From: Fonticella tunisiensis | GTDB taxonomy: Bacteria > Bacillota > Clostridia > Clostridiales > Caloramatoraceae | Assembly (NCBI RefSeq): GCF_004364155.1 | Contig: NZ_SOAZ01000002.1 | Location: 165,037-229,036, forward strand | Reading direction: 5' to 3' | DNA length: 64,000 nucleotides | Shown here: positions 25,399 to 31,561 of the stretch, one piece after another | Layout of the letters: every line of letters starts with the position of its first letter | How positions within the stretch are numbered: the first letter of the stretch is position 1 | The notes under the pieces: model-generated | The model's input: the letters and a program-made list of their open reading frames with translations, nothing else | What the model was told of the DNA's origin: nothing | The model's database searches: none | Translations under genes and position numbers: made by a program

Positions 25399-26559
25399 AT
25401 GTTCAAAGTTTGCATTGACCCCGGCCATGGTGGAAGTGACAGGAGTAACAGAGGCCCAAGCTGTTACGTTGAAGCAGATGGCGTTTTGGCCATAAGCAAA
25501 TATCTAAAAGAGGAACTTGAGTCTACAGGACAATTTCAGGCGATTCTGACGAGGGACAGAGACAAGACACTCACACTCACTGAAAGAGGAAGGATAGCAG
25601 CCAGAAACAAAGTGGATCTTTTCATATCCCAGCACACCAACGCCGGTCCGAAAGGAGCTGGAGGAACAGAGGTTTACTACTCCGTTGATATTCCTGGGGA
25701 CAGGGAGCTTGCTGCAAAACTATCGGCAGCAGTAGCTCAGGTACTTGGTATCCAGGATAGAGGCGCAAAGACAAGCGAAAGTACAAGGTATCCTGGAGAG
25801 GATTATTATACGGTAATAGATAAGGCCCAGGATGGCGGAGTTCCCCATGTACTCTTGATAGAATCTGCCTTTCATTCAAACCCTGATGAAGAAAGGCTCC
25901 TTCTTCAGGATGAAAACTTGAGGAAGATTGCACAGGCGCAAGCGAAGGTTATATGTGAGTTTTTTGGAGTACAATATTCACAGCAAGCAAATGTTTATAT
26001 AGTTCAATCTGGAGATACTCTCTGGGGAATAGCACAGAAATTCAAAACTACCGTTGAGGAAATTGTAAAGCTAAACAGTATTAGCAATCCAAGTCTCATA
26101 CATCCAGGACAAGAACTTATAGTTGGTAGTATAGAAGTTGATAAGGTTCAACCAGCTCCACAACCTGAGAATGGGGATGAGAAAGTTAGAGAACTGCAGC
26201 ATATACTCAATATGCTTCATATCACTGATACAAACGGCAAGGTATTAGTAGAGGATGGATTGTATGGACCAGCTACAACATCAGCGGTTAAAAAGTTCCA
26301 GGGTATAGCTGGTATTCAGGTCGATGGTTCAGCAGGGCCTCAAACGATGGGAGTTATCAAGCAGATACTTGCAATGCCTGTAACAAAGAGAGGCTCAAAG
26401 GGGGCTGTAGTACGATACATCCAGTTTAGAGTTGGAGTCGGAATAGATGGCATCTTCGGGCCAAAGACAGAGGCAATAGTTAAGAAGTTTCAGAGTGCCA
26501 ATGGACTCGTGGCAGATGGTATAGTTGGCTCAAAAACATGGAAAGAACTAATAGGTTAA
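25399..26559 (+). CDS. Endolysin: N-acetylmuramoyl-L-alanine amidase with LysM and two PG-binding domains
   Basis: 386 residues. Amidase_3 domain at about 1-190: zinc ligands H10 (DPGHGG), E25 and H79 (SQHTNA), and catalytic E in LIESAFHSNPDEE. LysM domain at about 198-242 (YIVQSGDTLWGIAQKFKTTV). Two peptidoglycan-binding_1 domains follow (about 255-312 and 318-385; VEDGLYGPATTSAVKKFQG, GVGIDGIFGPKTEAIVKKFQ). It cuts the amide bond between muramic acid and the peptide to lyse the cell. The three wall-binding modules in one lysin are more than usual. No signal peptide, so a holin is needed. Confidence 0.95.
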   Translation: MFKVCIDPGHGGSDRSNRGPSCYVEADGVLAISKYLKEELESTGQFQAILTRDRDKTLTLTERGRIAARNKVDLFISQHTNAGPKGAGGTEVYYSVDIPGDRELAAKLSAAVAQVLGIQDRGAKTSESTRYPGEDYYTVIDKAQDGGVPHVLLIESAFHSNPDEERLLLQDENLRKIAQAQAKVICEFFGVQYSQQANVYIVQSGDTLWGIAQKFKTTVEEIVKLNSISNPSLIHPGQELIVGSIEVDKVQPAPQPENGDEKVRELQHILNMLHITDTNGKVLVEDGLYGPATTSAVKKFQGIAGIQVDGSAGPQTMGVIKQILAMPVTKRGSKGAVVRYIQFRVGVGIDGIFGPKTEAIVKKFQSANGLVADGIVGSKTWKELIG

Positions 26560-26571
26560 GGAGGATATATT

Positions 26572-26859
26572 ATGAATATATTATCATTAATAATTATAGC
26601 CCTTATAGGTGAAGCCGTATGGGAGACACTTAAAATGACATGGCAGCAGGGTAAGGTAAGCATAGATAGAATAGGGGCCTTAATAATTGGCCTTCTTCTT
26701 GCTCTTGGTACAGGACTTGACCTTATGGCTATGATAGGTGTCCCTATGAAGGTTCCTTATGTAGGGATGATATTAACTGGGCTTCTCATATCCAGAGGAG
26801 CAAATTTTGTGCATGATATATTGGCAAGTATCAATAACATACAGCAGAATACAAAATAA
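26572..26859 (+). CDS. Putative second holin / small membrane protein
   Basis: 95 residues with hydrophobic segments at about 2-14, 34-55 (IGALIIGLLLALGTGLDLMA) and 58-76 (VPYVGMILTGLLISRGAN). It directly follows the endolysin with GGAGGATATATT. Resembles small phage holins of Clostridia. Two membrane proteins flanking an endolysin suggest a holin pair or holin and antiholin, but which is which cannot be told. Confidence 0.65.
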   Translation: MNILSLIIIALIGEAVWETLKMTWQQGKVSIDRIGALIIGLLLALGTGLDLMAMIGVPMKVPYVGMILTGLLISRGANFVHDILASINNIQQNTK

Positions 26860-26865
26860 TTTTAG

Positions 26866-26899
26866 CCCTGGGGAAACCCGGGGTTTATTTTTATTTTTT
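26866..26899 (+). terminator. Terminator at the end of the late operon
   Basis: CCCTGGG/CCCGGGG 7-bp stem (one G-T pair) closed by a GAAA tetraloop, followed by TTTATTTTTATTTTTT. Ends the lysis block. Confidence 0.85.
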
Positions 26900-26951
26900 G
26901 CAACCTATGAGCAAATTTTGATAAAAAAAAGAAAAAATTACATAAAAATCA

Positions 26952-26980
26952 TTGACATATTTTACTACATGTAGTATAAT
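26952..26980 (+). promoter_or_regulatory. Consensus sigma-A promoter with a 14-bp palindromic operator
   Basis: TTGACA at 26952-26957 and TATAAT at 26975-26980, with an exact 17-base spacer. The perfect palindrome TACTACATGTAGTA (26963-26976) fills the spacer and touches the -10 box, an ideal place for a repressor. Reminiscent in arrangement of BlaI/CopY-type or XRE operators, but the binding protein is unknown. Confidence 0.8.
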
Positions 26981-27005
26981 ATAATTAAAGGAAGGAGGTG
27001 AGGAA

Positions 27006-27125
27006 ATGAAGTTGGTTGACAAAATAAAAGAAGTCGGCAAAGTGATGGACGCACTTACCGACTTGGCTTTAAAAGTAGGCACCCTACTTACAGTAATAAA
27101 AATGATAGTGGATAGCCTACGATAA
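27006..27125 (+). CDS. 39-residue amphipathic peptide gene
   Basis: ATG at 27006, 13 bases past a long purine ribosome site (AAGGAAGGAGGTGAGGA, 26988-27004). Product: MKLVDKIKEVGKVMDALTDL, then ALKVGTLLTVIKMIVDSLR. The spacing of charged and hydrophobic residues fits one or two amphipathic helices, as in small membrane-active peptides or type I toxins. It has its own consensus promoter and possible operator, so it is likely a regulated peptide. Function unknown. Confidence 0.6.
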   Translation: MKLVDKIKEVGKVMDALTDLALKVGTLLTVIKMIVDSLR

Positions 27126-27128
27126 CCG

Positions 27129-27146
27129 AGGGGAGGAAACTCCCCT
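27129..27146 (+). other. GAAA-tetraloop hairpin after the 39-residue gene
   Basis: AGGGGAG/CTCCCCT with a GAAA loop, no T-tract. More like an mRNA stabiliser or processing element than a terminator. Confidence 0.5.
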
Positions 27147-27186
27147 ATCTAAGATAAATATATCACTTAAACCAACTTCAATCAAT

Positions 27187-27279
27187 ATGAAAGAAATAAA
27201 AATTATATTATCAACTTTAATTAAAATAATATGGTTTTTAATTGTAGTTGTAGGCTTATTTGTATTATTTACTAAATAA
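27187..27279 (+). CDS. 30-residue membrane peptide
   Basis: ATG to TAA codes MKEIKIILSTLIKIIWFLIV followed by VVGLFVLFTK: a single membrane segment with lysines at both ends. The upstream ribosome site is weak (CAACTTCAATCAAT), which lowers confidence. It lies between the amphipathic-peptide gene and the 62-residue gene, apparently on the same transcript. Could be a small holin, an accessory peptide or a toxin. Confidence 0.4.
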   Translation: MKEIKIILSTLIKIIWFLIVVVGLFVLFTK

Positions 27280-27291
27280 GGTGGTGACACT

Positions 27292-27480
27292 ATGGCAGAA
27301 AAATCAAAGCAGACGATAGCCAACCAAAAATGGGAAGCTAAAAATAAAGAGTATGCAAACTATTTGAAGTTAAGAACAAGTGCAAGAAGTTTTATCAGAA
27401 ATAAGGCTACTCTTGAGGATATTGAAGAATTAAAGCAGCTTGTAAAAGAAAGGGAAGAGTTTTTAAAAAAAGGTGAGTAA
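27292..27480 (+). CDS. Small helical protein, 62 residues
   Basis: ATG behind AAGGTGGTGACACT. Charged helical product (QKWEAKNKEYANYLKLRTSA, then LEDIEELKQLVKEREEFLKK). Similar short proteins occur beside phage and plasmid regulators; some bind DNA or act as antitoxins, but nothing decisive is visible here. It ends the small-peptide transcript just before a strong terminator. Confidence 0.55.
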   Translation: MAEKSKQTIANQKWEAKNKEYANYLKLRTSARSFIRNKATLEDIEELKQLVKEREEFLKKGE

Positions 27481-27485
27481 TTGTT

Positions 27486-27530
27486 GCCCTGGTACTGTCG
27501 AAAGGCTGGTGCCAGGGCTTTTTTATTTTT
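27486..27530 (+). terminator. Terminator after small-peptide operon
   Basis: GCCCTGG pairs with CCAGGGC around a structured loop, followed by TTTTTTATTTTTT. Confidence 0.8.
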
Positions 27531-27588
27531 TGGAGAGAAATATAAAAAAATGTTGAAAATTATGGTAAATGGGATTAAAATAAAAAAG

Positions 27589-27625
27589 AAACTACTGCGA
27601 CGGCTAAATCAGCAGTAGTTTTCTA
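27589..27625. terminator. Hairpin before the HipA-like gene, possibly a bidirectional terminator
   Basis: Perfect 10-bp stem AAACTACTGC/GCAGTAGTTT with a 13-base loop, an A-run before and TT C after it. Confidence 0.55.
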
Positions 27626-27632
27626 TGCACAT

Positions 27633-27698
27633 GTATTTCCAAGCAACTTTACCTCCATTGTACAATAATGTGCTTGGTAATACAAGATTGAATGGAGG
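27633..27698 (+). promoter_or_regulatory. Leader with possible anti-Shine-Dalgarno element for the HipA-like gene
   Basis: GTATTTCCAAGCA (27633-27645) pairs with TGCTTGGTAATAC (27671-27683). Its loop contains a palindrome ATTGTACAAT (27657-27666) and CCTCCATT (27652-27659), which is a perfect complement of AATGGAGG (27691-27698), the ribosome site of the next gene. The two pairings could alternate and control translation. Structure seen; function inferred. Confidence 0.45.
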
Positions 27699-27709
27699 AA
27701 AATAATCTT

Positions 27710-28525
27710 ATGATACCTAAAGTCGAGGTAATTTTGGGGAAAGTTGGGACTGGAGTAACTGAACCATTGCATGGAATCATTGATAATAATCACGTTATTA
27801 TTAAAACTTTTAATAACGAAGAATCAAATAGGGTTTTAATAAATGAATTTGTTAGTCATAGAATGGCAAAGGCTTTAAGTTTGCCAATACCTGATGGTGG
27901 TATTTGTTTGATAGATAAACAAACAAAGATAGATGAGAGCTTATGCTTTCAAGAGGAAAGATATGGTTTAGGTTTTTACACAAAGAGACTTGATAAAGTT
28001 ACAAATATTGTAAGTTCTCCTTTGTTACTAAGTAAATATATTGCTAATAAAGATGACTTTATTAAAATAATACTATTTGATAATTTAATATATAATAAAG
28101 ATCGACATAAAGGTAATGTGCTTATTAATATTGGCAAAAAAGGTAATAATAAATTGTATATAATAGATCACACACATGTATTTAATATTGGAGCTCTATG
28201 GGATAAATATCAACTTAAAAGAATGATTGATAGTGAGGACTATAATTCAGATGAAGTTATGCAATATAATGAGGCAGTTTATAACTTATTGATTGAAGCA
28301 ATTACTATTGATAAAGATGGAATACTTAAATTAGCAGAAAACTTTAAAACCATACTCAGTAAAGATTTTTTGCAAAATTTGGTTAGAGATATACCTGATG
28401 TATGGAATATTGACGAAGAAGAGAAAACAATGTTGTTTAATTACTTATTTTACAGGGTAAAAAATATAGAAAATATATGTAATGTAATATATAATTATAT
28501 AAGAAATAGGTCCAGGAGGTGGTAA
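27710..28525 (+). CDS. HipA-like kinase (HipA_2 type)
   Basis: About 271 residues. It contains the HipA-fold kinase core: VLINEFVSHRMAKALSLPIP near the front, the catalytic loop DNLIYNKDRHKGNVLI, and the metal-binding aspartate in LYIIDHTHVF. It lacks the long HipA N-terminal subdomain, as in short HipA_2-type proteins. HipA kinases phosphorylate targets such as GltX. ATG at 27710 is chosen because ATG 27692 lies inside the GGAGG. It overlaps the DUF3037-like partner. A toxin, defence or lysogeny role is inferred. Confidence 0.75.
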   Translation: MIPKVEVILGKVGTGVTEPLHGIIDNNHVIIKTFNNEESNRVLINEFVSHRMAKALSLPIPDGGICLIDKQTKIDESLCFQEERYGLGFYTKRLDKVTNIVSSPLLLSKYIANKDDFIKIILFDNLIYNKDRHKGNVLINIGKKGNNKLYIIDHTHVFNIGALWDKYQLKRMIDSEDYNSDEVMQYNEAVYNLLIEAITIDKDGILKLAENFKTILSKDFLQNLVRDIPDVWNIDEEEKTMLFNYLFYRVKNIENICNVIYNYIRNRSRRW

Positions 28526-28527
28526 AG

Positions 28528-29334
28528 GTGAAAGTATTGTTTTCGGTATTAAGTTATTATCCATCATTTATAACAAATAAATCAATCAATGTTGGAATAC
28601 TGTTTCATAATATTGATAATGATGTTAGAATTTTAGAAACCACTAATAACTGGGCTAGAGTTAGGAATTTTGATGATGAAGTTGATATAGAATACCTAAA
28701 GTTGATTCTAAAAGGTATAAAAGAAGAAATAAGTAATGAAAATCTTTTTAATTATAAAGAAAAGTTTAATTTAAAGAAGTATACTCACTTTTTTGTAAAT
28801 GAATTAAAGTTTTCTGATATAGTATCTGTAAATACTGATAATTTTGAGAATTTTGTATCTGAAACTAAAAAAATATTTTTAAGATTCGATTATGATAAAA
28901 AAGATAGACCTACTCATCAGCAACAGTTAGCGTATATTAAGAACTTATTAAAAGACAATGAGGTTGAGTATACAAGCAGGCAAATAGAAGGTGCCTATAG
29001 AGAAAATATATCTTTTGATTATATTATTGATGGATATGCATTTAAGTTATTTACTTTTGAAAATAAAAACTTAAACAAATTGGTATCTTCTGCTAAAAGT
29101 TGGGCTTATACAGCAGAAGAAATGAAAGATGTATATAAGACTATTTTTATATACGATATTGAATTAGAGAACAACGAATACTTTGAGGCAATTTTAAAAA
29201 TATTATCTAAATCTGCATACAAAGTTGTGAAAATGAATGAAGCAATAGACTTTATTTTAAAACTTAAAGCTAATGGATTTAAAAGGGATAGTTTTTTAAG
29301 ACAAAATATTATAGCTGAGTCTGTAAATAAATAG
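28528..29334 (+). CDS. DUF3037-like protein, partner of the HipA-like kinase
   Basis: About 268 residues. GTG at 28528 lies eight bases after AGGAGG, which is within the end of the kinase gene, so the two are translated together. N-terminal segment VLFSVLSYYPSFITNKSINV then GILFHNIDNDVRILE resembles DUF3037. Such proteins are usually about 120 residues; here a second half (DYIIDGYAFKLFTFENKNL) is added. DUF3037 proteins are commonly encoded beside HipA-like kinases, which supports a pair; biochemical role unknown. Confidence 0.65.
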   Translation: MKVLFSVLSYYPSFITNKSINVGILFHNIDNDVRILETTNNWARVRNFDDEVDIEYLKLILKGIKEEISNENLFNYKEKFNLKKYTHFFVNELKFSDIVSVNTDNFENFVSETKKIFLRFDYDKKDRPTHQQQLAYIKNLLKDNEVEYTSRQIEGAYRENISFDYIIDGYAFKLFTFENKNLNKLVSSAKSWAYTAEEMKDVYKTIFIYDIELENNEYFEAILKILSKSAYKVVKMNEAIDFILKLKANGFKRDSFLRQNIIAESVNK

Positions 29335-29392
29335 TCAATTGAAGAAAAAGGTGTCCAGCTCCAGCTGGCTTCTTTTGTATCGTACATAAAAG

Positions 29393-29439
29393 AAATAAAG
29401 CTCCAAGAGTCCCAGCCACTACTCCTGGGCTTTATTTTT
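29393..29439 (+). terminator. Terminator after the HipA/DUF3037-like pair
   Basis: AAATAAAG/CTTTATTT outer helix and CCCAG/CTGGG inner helix, with a nine-base bulge, followed by TTTTG. The surrounding 29335-29605 stretch holds no other gene that I can see. Confidence 0.65.
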
Positions 29440-29605
29440 GTATTTAATTTACTCCTTTTACCCTCTTCTTGGCCAAACCCGATACCGCCTAATCGCCTCA
29501 TACAGCCCGTTTTTGAACCTTAGCCAATGTATTATACCTCTCAAAAAACTTACAAGCAGGAATTTCCATATAAACATAGAATAATTCATATATTACTAAT
29601 GAGGG

Positions 29606-29824
29606 GTGATGGGGTTGGCTGTTAAGAATAGGTTACTTGAAATACGTTTGAAGATGGGGTTTAAGAAACAAAAGGATTTTGCTGATTATTTAGAGGTTCC
29701 TAGGAATCAATATAATAGATATGAAAATAATACTAATCAACCTTCCATAGAGGTTTTATATAGAATATCCAAGAAGCTCGGTTGTACACTGGATGAGCTT
29801 GTCTACGATGAAGAAGAGCCATAG
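29606..29824 (+). CDS. XRE-family helix-turn-helix regulator
   Basis: Up to 72 residues; the true start may be GTG 29606 or the TTG ten codons or fewer downstream, both near GAGGGGTGATG. It is a complete Cro/C1-type fold: RLLEIRLKMGFKKQKDFADY, then the recognition helix RNQYNRYENNTNQPSIEVL and KKLGCTLDELVY. It is too short for a dimerising repressor and may be Cro-like. It could act on the palindromic promoter at 26952 or on the parM promoter; neither is shown. Confidence 0.85.
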   Translation: MMGLAVKNRLLEIRLKMGFKKQKDFADYLEVPRNQYNRYENNTNQPSIEVLYRISKKLGCTLDELVYDEEEP

Positions 29825-29838
29825 GCTCTATTTTTTTA
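29815..29838 (+). terminator. Terminator after the XRE gene
   Basis: AGAGCC ATA GGCTCT, with the stop codon inside the stem, then TATTTTTTTA. Confidence 0.7.
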
Positions 29839-29902
29839 TGTTCAAAATTCCAAAAGAGTATAAAAAATAAATTAAAGTGGAATAAATTCATATAAATATT
29901 AA

Positions 29903-29976
29903 TAAGTATATACTAAGACATACAAAATGAGGTGGTTAAGTATATAAAAATATTAAAAAGGGGGTAAAAGTATATA
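29903..29976 (+). repeat. Three-copy iteron upstream of parM (candidate parC centromere)
   Basis: AAGTATATA occurs at 29904, 29938 and 29968, about three helical turns apart, in an AT-rich leader with ATATT motifs between. Iterated sites before parMR operons are where ParR binds. Repeats seen; role inferred. Confidence 0.45.
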
Positions 29977-30857
29977 TGATTATCGGGGTTGATGCTGGGT
30001 ACTATGCAACAAAGACCAGTGAGGGTATTATATTCCCCTCTAGGATAACCACACAAGAGAGTATTATCGGAGATGGCTGCAGCATTATGATAGGAGGTAA
30101 AAAATACACAGTTGGAGAAGGAGAGGTAACAGTTGAACTTAATAAGATTAATCAAGAACTCACTAAGGTATGTATCCTATATGCCTTGGCAAAGAGTTCG
30201 GATGATAGTGAGTTTTCAATTGTAACAGGCCTCCCGGTGGGGCAATACTCAAAACAAAAAGATGCACTTAAGAATATGCTCCTAAGTAGTAGATTCAATG
30301 ATGTTCAGATAGGTAACCAAAAGAGGCTTATTCTGATAAGAGATGCAGAGATATTTCCACAAGGAGCCGGGGCCTTATTTAGTACAAATATAGAAGGTGA
30401 AGCAGTCCTTGTTGATATCGGAGGACGTACAGTGGATATATGCCTCTTTGAAATGGTAAACGGAAAGAGAAAGCTCACAAAGTACAGTACAATCCTTGAA
30501 GGCACCTTAAGTCTATACAGCAAGGTTGTACACCTTATCAACAGCAAATATGAAACAGGATTGAAATTAGAAGATGGCGAGAAGATCCTTAAGAGTGGAC
30601 TGGAAATATACGGAGAGAAGCAGGATTTAAGTTTTCTTAAACCTGTAATAGAAGAACATACAGAGGCGATATTTAAGGAACTCACACTTAATTATCCTAT
30701 TAAGACTACAAATGTTGCTCTGGCAGGTGGTGGAGCTTACCTGCTGCAGGGAATATTCCAGAAGAGGATACCAAGTAGTAGGCTTATTCCTGATGCTCAG
30801 TTTGCGAATGCAAACGGTTTTAGGAAGGTGGGTGAAAGCTTGTGGCAAAGATTTTAG
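29976..30857 (+). CDS. parM: Actin-like plasmid segregation protein, ParM/Alp family
   Basis: 293 residues. The actin/Hsp70 fold is visible: phosphate 1 loop MIIGVDAGYYATKTSEG, phosphate 2 region AVLVDIGGRTVDICLFEM, and the adenosine motif NVALAGGGAYLLQG. ParM-type filaments push plasmid copies apart. It overlaps the ParR-like gene by 16 bases, the usual parMR order. Presence in an integrated element implies it replicates as a plasmid at some stage (phage-plasmid or conjugative element) or decays from one. The subfamily is unclear. Confidence 0.85.
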   Translation: MIIGVDAGYYATKTSEGIIFPSRITTQESIIGDGCSIMIGGKKYTVGEGEVTVELNKINQELTKVCILYALAKSSDDSEFSIVTGLPVGQYSKQKDALKNMLLSSRFNDVQIGNQKRLILIRDAEIFPQGAGALFSTNIEGEAVLVDIGGRTVDICLFEMVNGKRKLTKYSTILEGTLSLYSKVVHLINSKYETGLKLEDGEKILKSGLEIYGEKQDLSFLKPVIEEHTEAIFKELTLNYPIKTTNVALAGGGAYLLQGIFQKRIPSSRLIPDAQFANANGFRKVGESLWQRF

Positions 30858-31039
30858 TTAGTTTCAAACAGAAGGAAATGCACTTATATGAGTTGGTTAA
30901 GGCACAAGGGGACCAATCCAACTTTGTGAAAGATGCTTTGAAATTCTATTTGGAACACAAAAACAACAGTGCCCCAGCTGTGAAAACCGAGGCAACTATA
31001 AAAAGTGATGAAATTTTAGATATTCTCAGTGGGGTGTAG
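30842..31039 (+). CDS. parR: ParR-like adaptor, small ribbon-helix-helix candidate
   Basis: 65 residues from GTG at 30842. The N-terminus (MAKILVSFKQKEMHLYELVK, then SNFVKDALKFYLE) fits a ribbon-helix-helix fold: a short strand and two helices. The C-terminal tail SDEILDILSGV is the type of acidic helix that docks on ParM filaments. ParR links the DNA site to ParM. Assigned by position and pattern, not by strong similarity. Confidence 0.65.
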   Translation: MAKILVSFKQKEMHLYELVKAQGDQSNFVKDALKFYLEHKNNSAPAVKTEATIKSDEILDILSGV

Positions 31040-31049
31040 TACCCCTAAG

Positions 31050-31079
31050 ATGCTTTAGCAAATGCTTTTGCTAAAGCAT
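31050..31079. other. 13-bp perfect hairpin after parR
   Basis: ATGCTTTAGCAAA pairs with TTTGCTAAAGCAT. There is no T-tract on either strand, so it is not a standard terminator; it may be an mRNA end or a protein site. Confidence 0.5.
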
Positions 31080-31108
31080 ATGCGAGCCTGTGAAAAAATA
31101 TTCCTGTT

Positions 31109-31189
31109 TTATTGAAATAACATTGCTATTTTTGCCAATAATGAAGATAAGACTATAAAAATTAATCCGATACCAAAGTCAACAAGCAT
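31109..31189 (-). CDS. 26-residue hydrophobic peptide, opposite strand
   Basis: Read on the - strand, ATG at 31189 is eight bases after AAAGGAG and codes MLVDFGIGLIFIVLSSLLAK then IAMLFQ, one membrane segment. The ribosome site is good for so short a frame. It is divergent from the membrane genes that follow on the + strand. Could be a type I toxin-like peptide; no antisense RNA is proven. Confidence 0.4.
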   Translation of the reverse strand: MLVDFGIGLIFIVLSSLLAKIAMLFQ

Positions 31190-31239
31190 GCTATCAACTC
31201 CTTTATTTGGAGTATTGACATTAAAGGGGGTTTTTATTC

Positions 31240-31344
31240 ATGTTCTTAATATTTGCAGTGTTATCATTAATCGCATTAACCACGGGTGCTTGGTTTATTC
31301 TGAGAGGAATTTATAAGGGATTTAAGGGGAGGTTTTTTGAATGA
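31240..31344 (+). CDS. 34-residue membrane peptide
   Basis: ATG at 31240 after AAAGGGGG codes MFLIFAVLSLIALTTGAWFI then LRGIYKGFKGRFFE. One membrane helix and a basic tail. Its TGA overlaps the ATG of the next gene (ATGA), so translation is coupled. Probably a component of the downstream membrane or transfer complex. Confidence 0.5.
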   Translation: MFLIFAVLSLIALTTGAWFILRGIYKGFKGRFFE

Positions 31345-31553
31345 AGGGGTTTGATAATTTCTTCGATAAAATATATTCAATATTGACGACACTGGTTTAT
31401 GGGATTAGCAGAATAAGTTGGATAGCCCTTGTTACTATGCTCTGTATAAGTGGAATTTTATTGTTAATCGGTAATGAACATGCGGCTAGGAAGCTGTGCA
31501 GGAACGCGCTTTACGGTTTTGGATTAATTCAACTGGCCAATATGCTCCTGTAG
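31341..31553 (+). CDS. Two-helix membrane protein (VirB2/TrbC-like topology)
   Basis: 70 residues with two hydrophobic helices (SWIALVTMLCISGILLLIG and NALYGFGLIQLANML) separated by a short basic loop (NEHAARKLCR). Size and topology recall VirB2/TrbC pilin-like proteins of type IV secretion systems. It lies nine bases before the ATPase gene. No sequence identity is claimed. Confidence 0.5.
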   Translation: MKGFDNFFDKIYSILTTLVYGISRISWIALVTMLCISGILLLIGNEHAARKLCRNALYGFGLIQLANMLL

Positions 31554-31561
31554 GTGATGCT

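Noticed and set aside
31050..31079. Hairpin after parR as a terminator
   Set aside because: No T-tract on either strand; kept only as a hairpin of unknown role.
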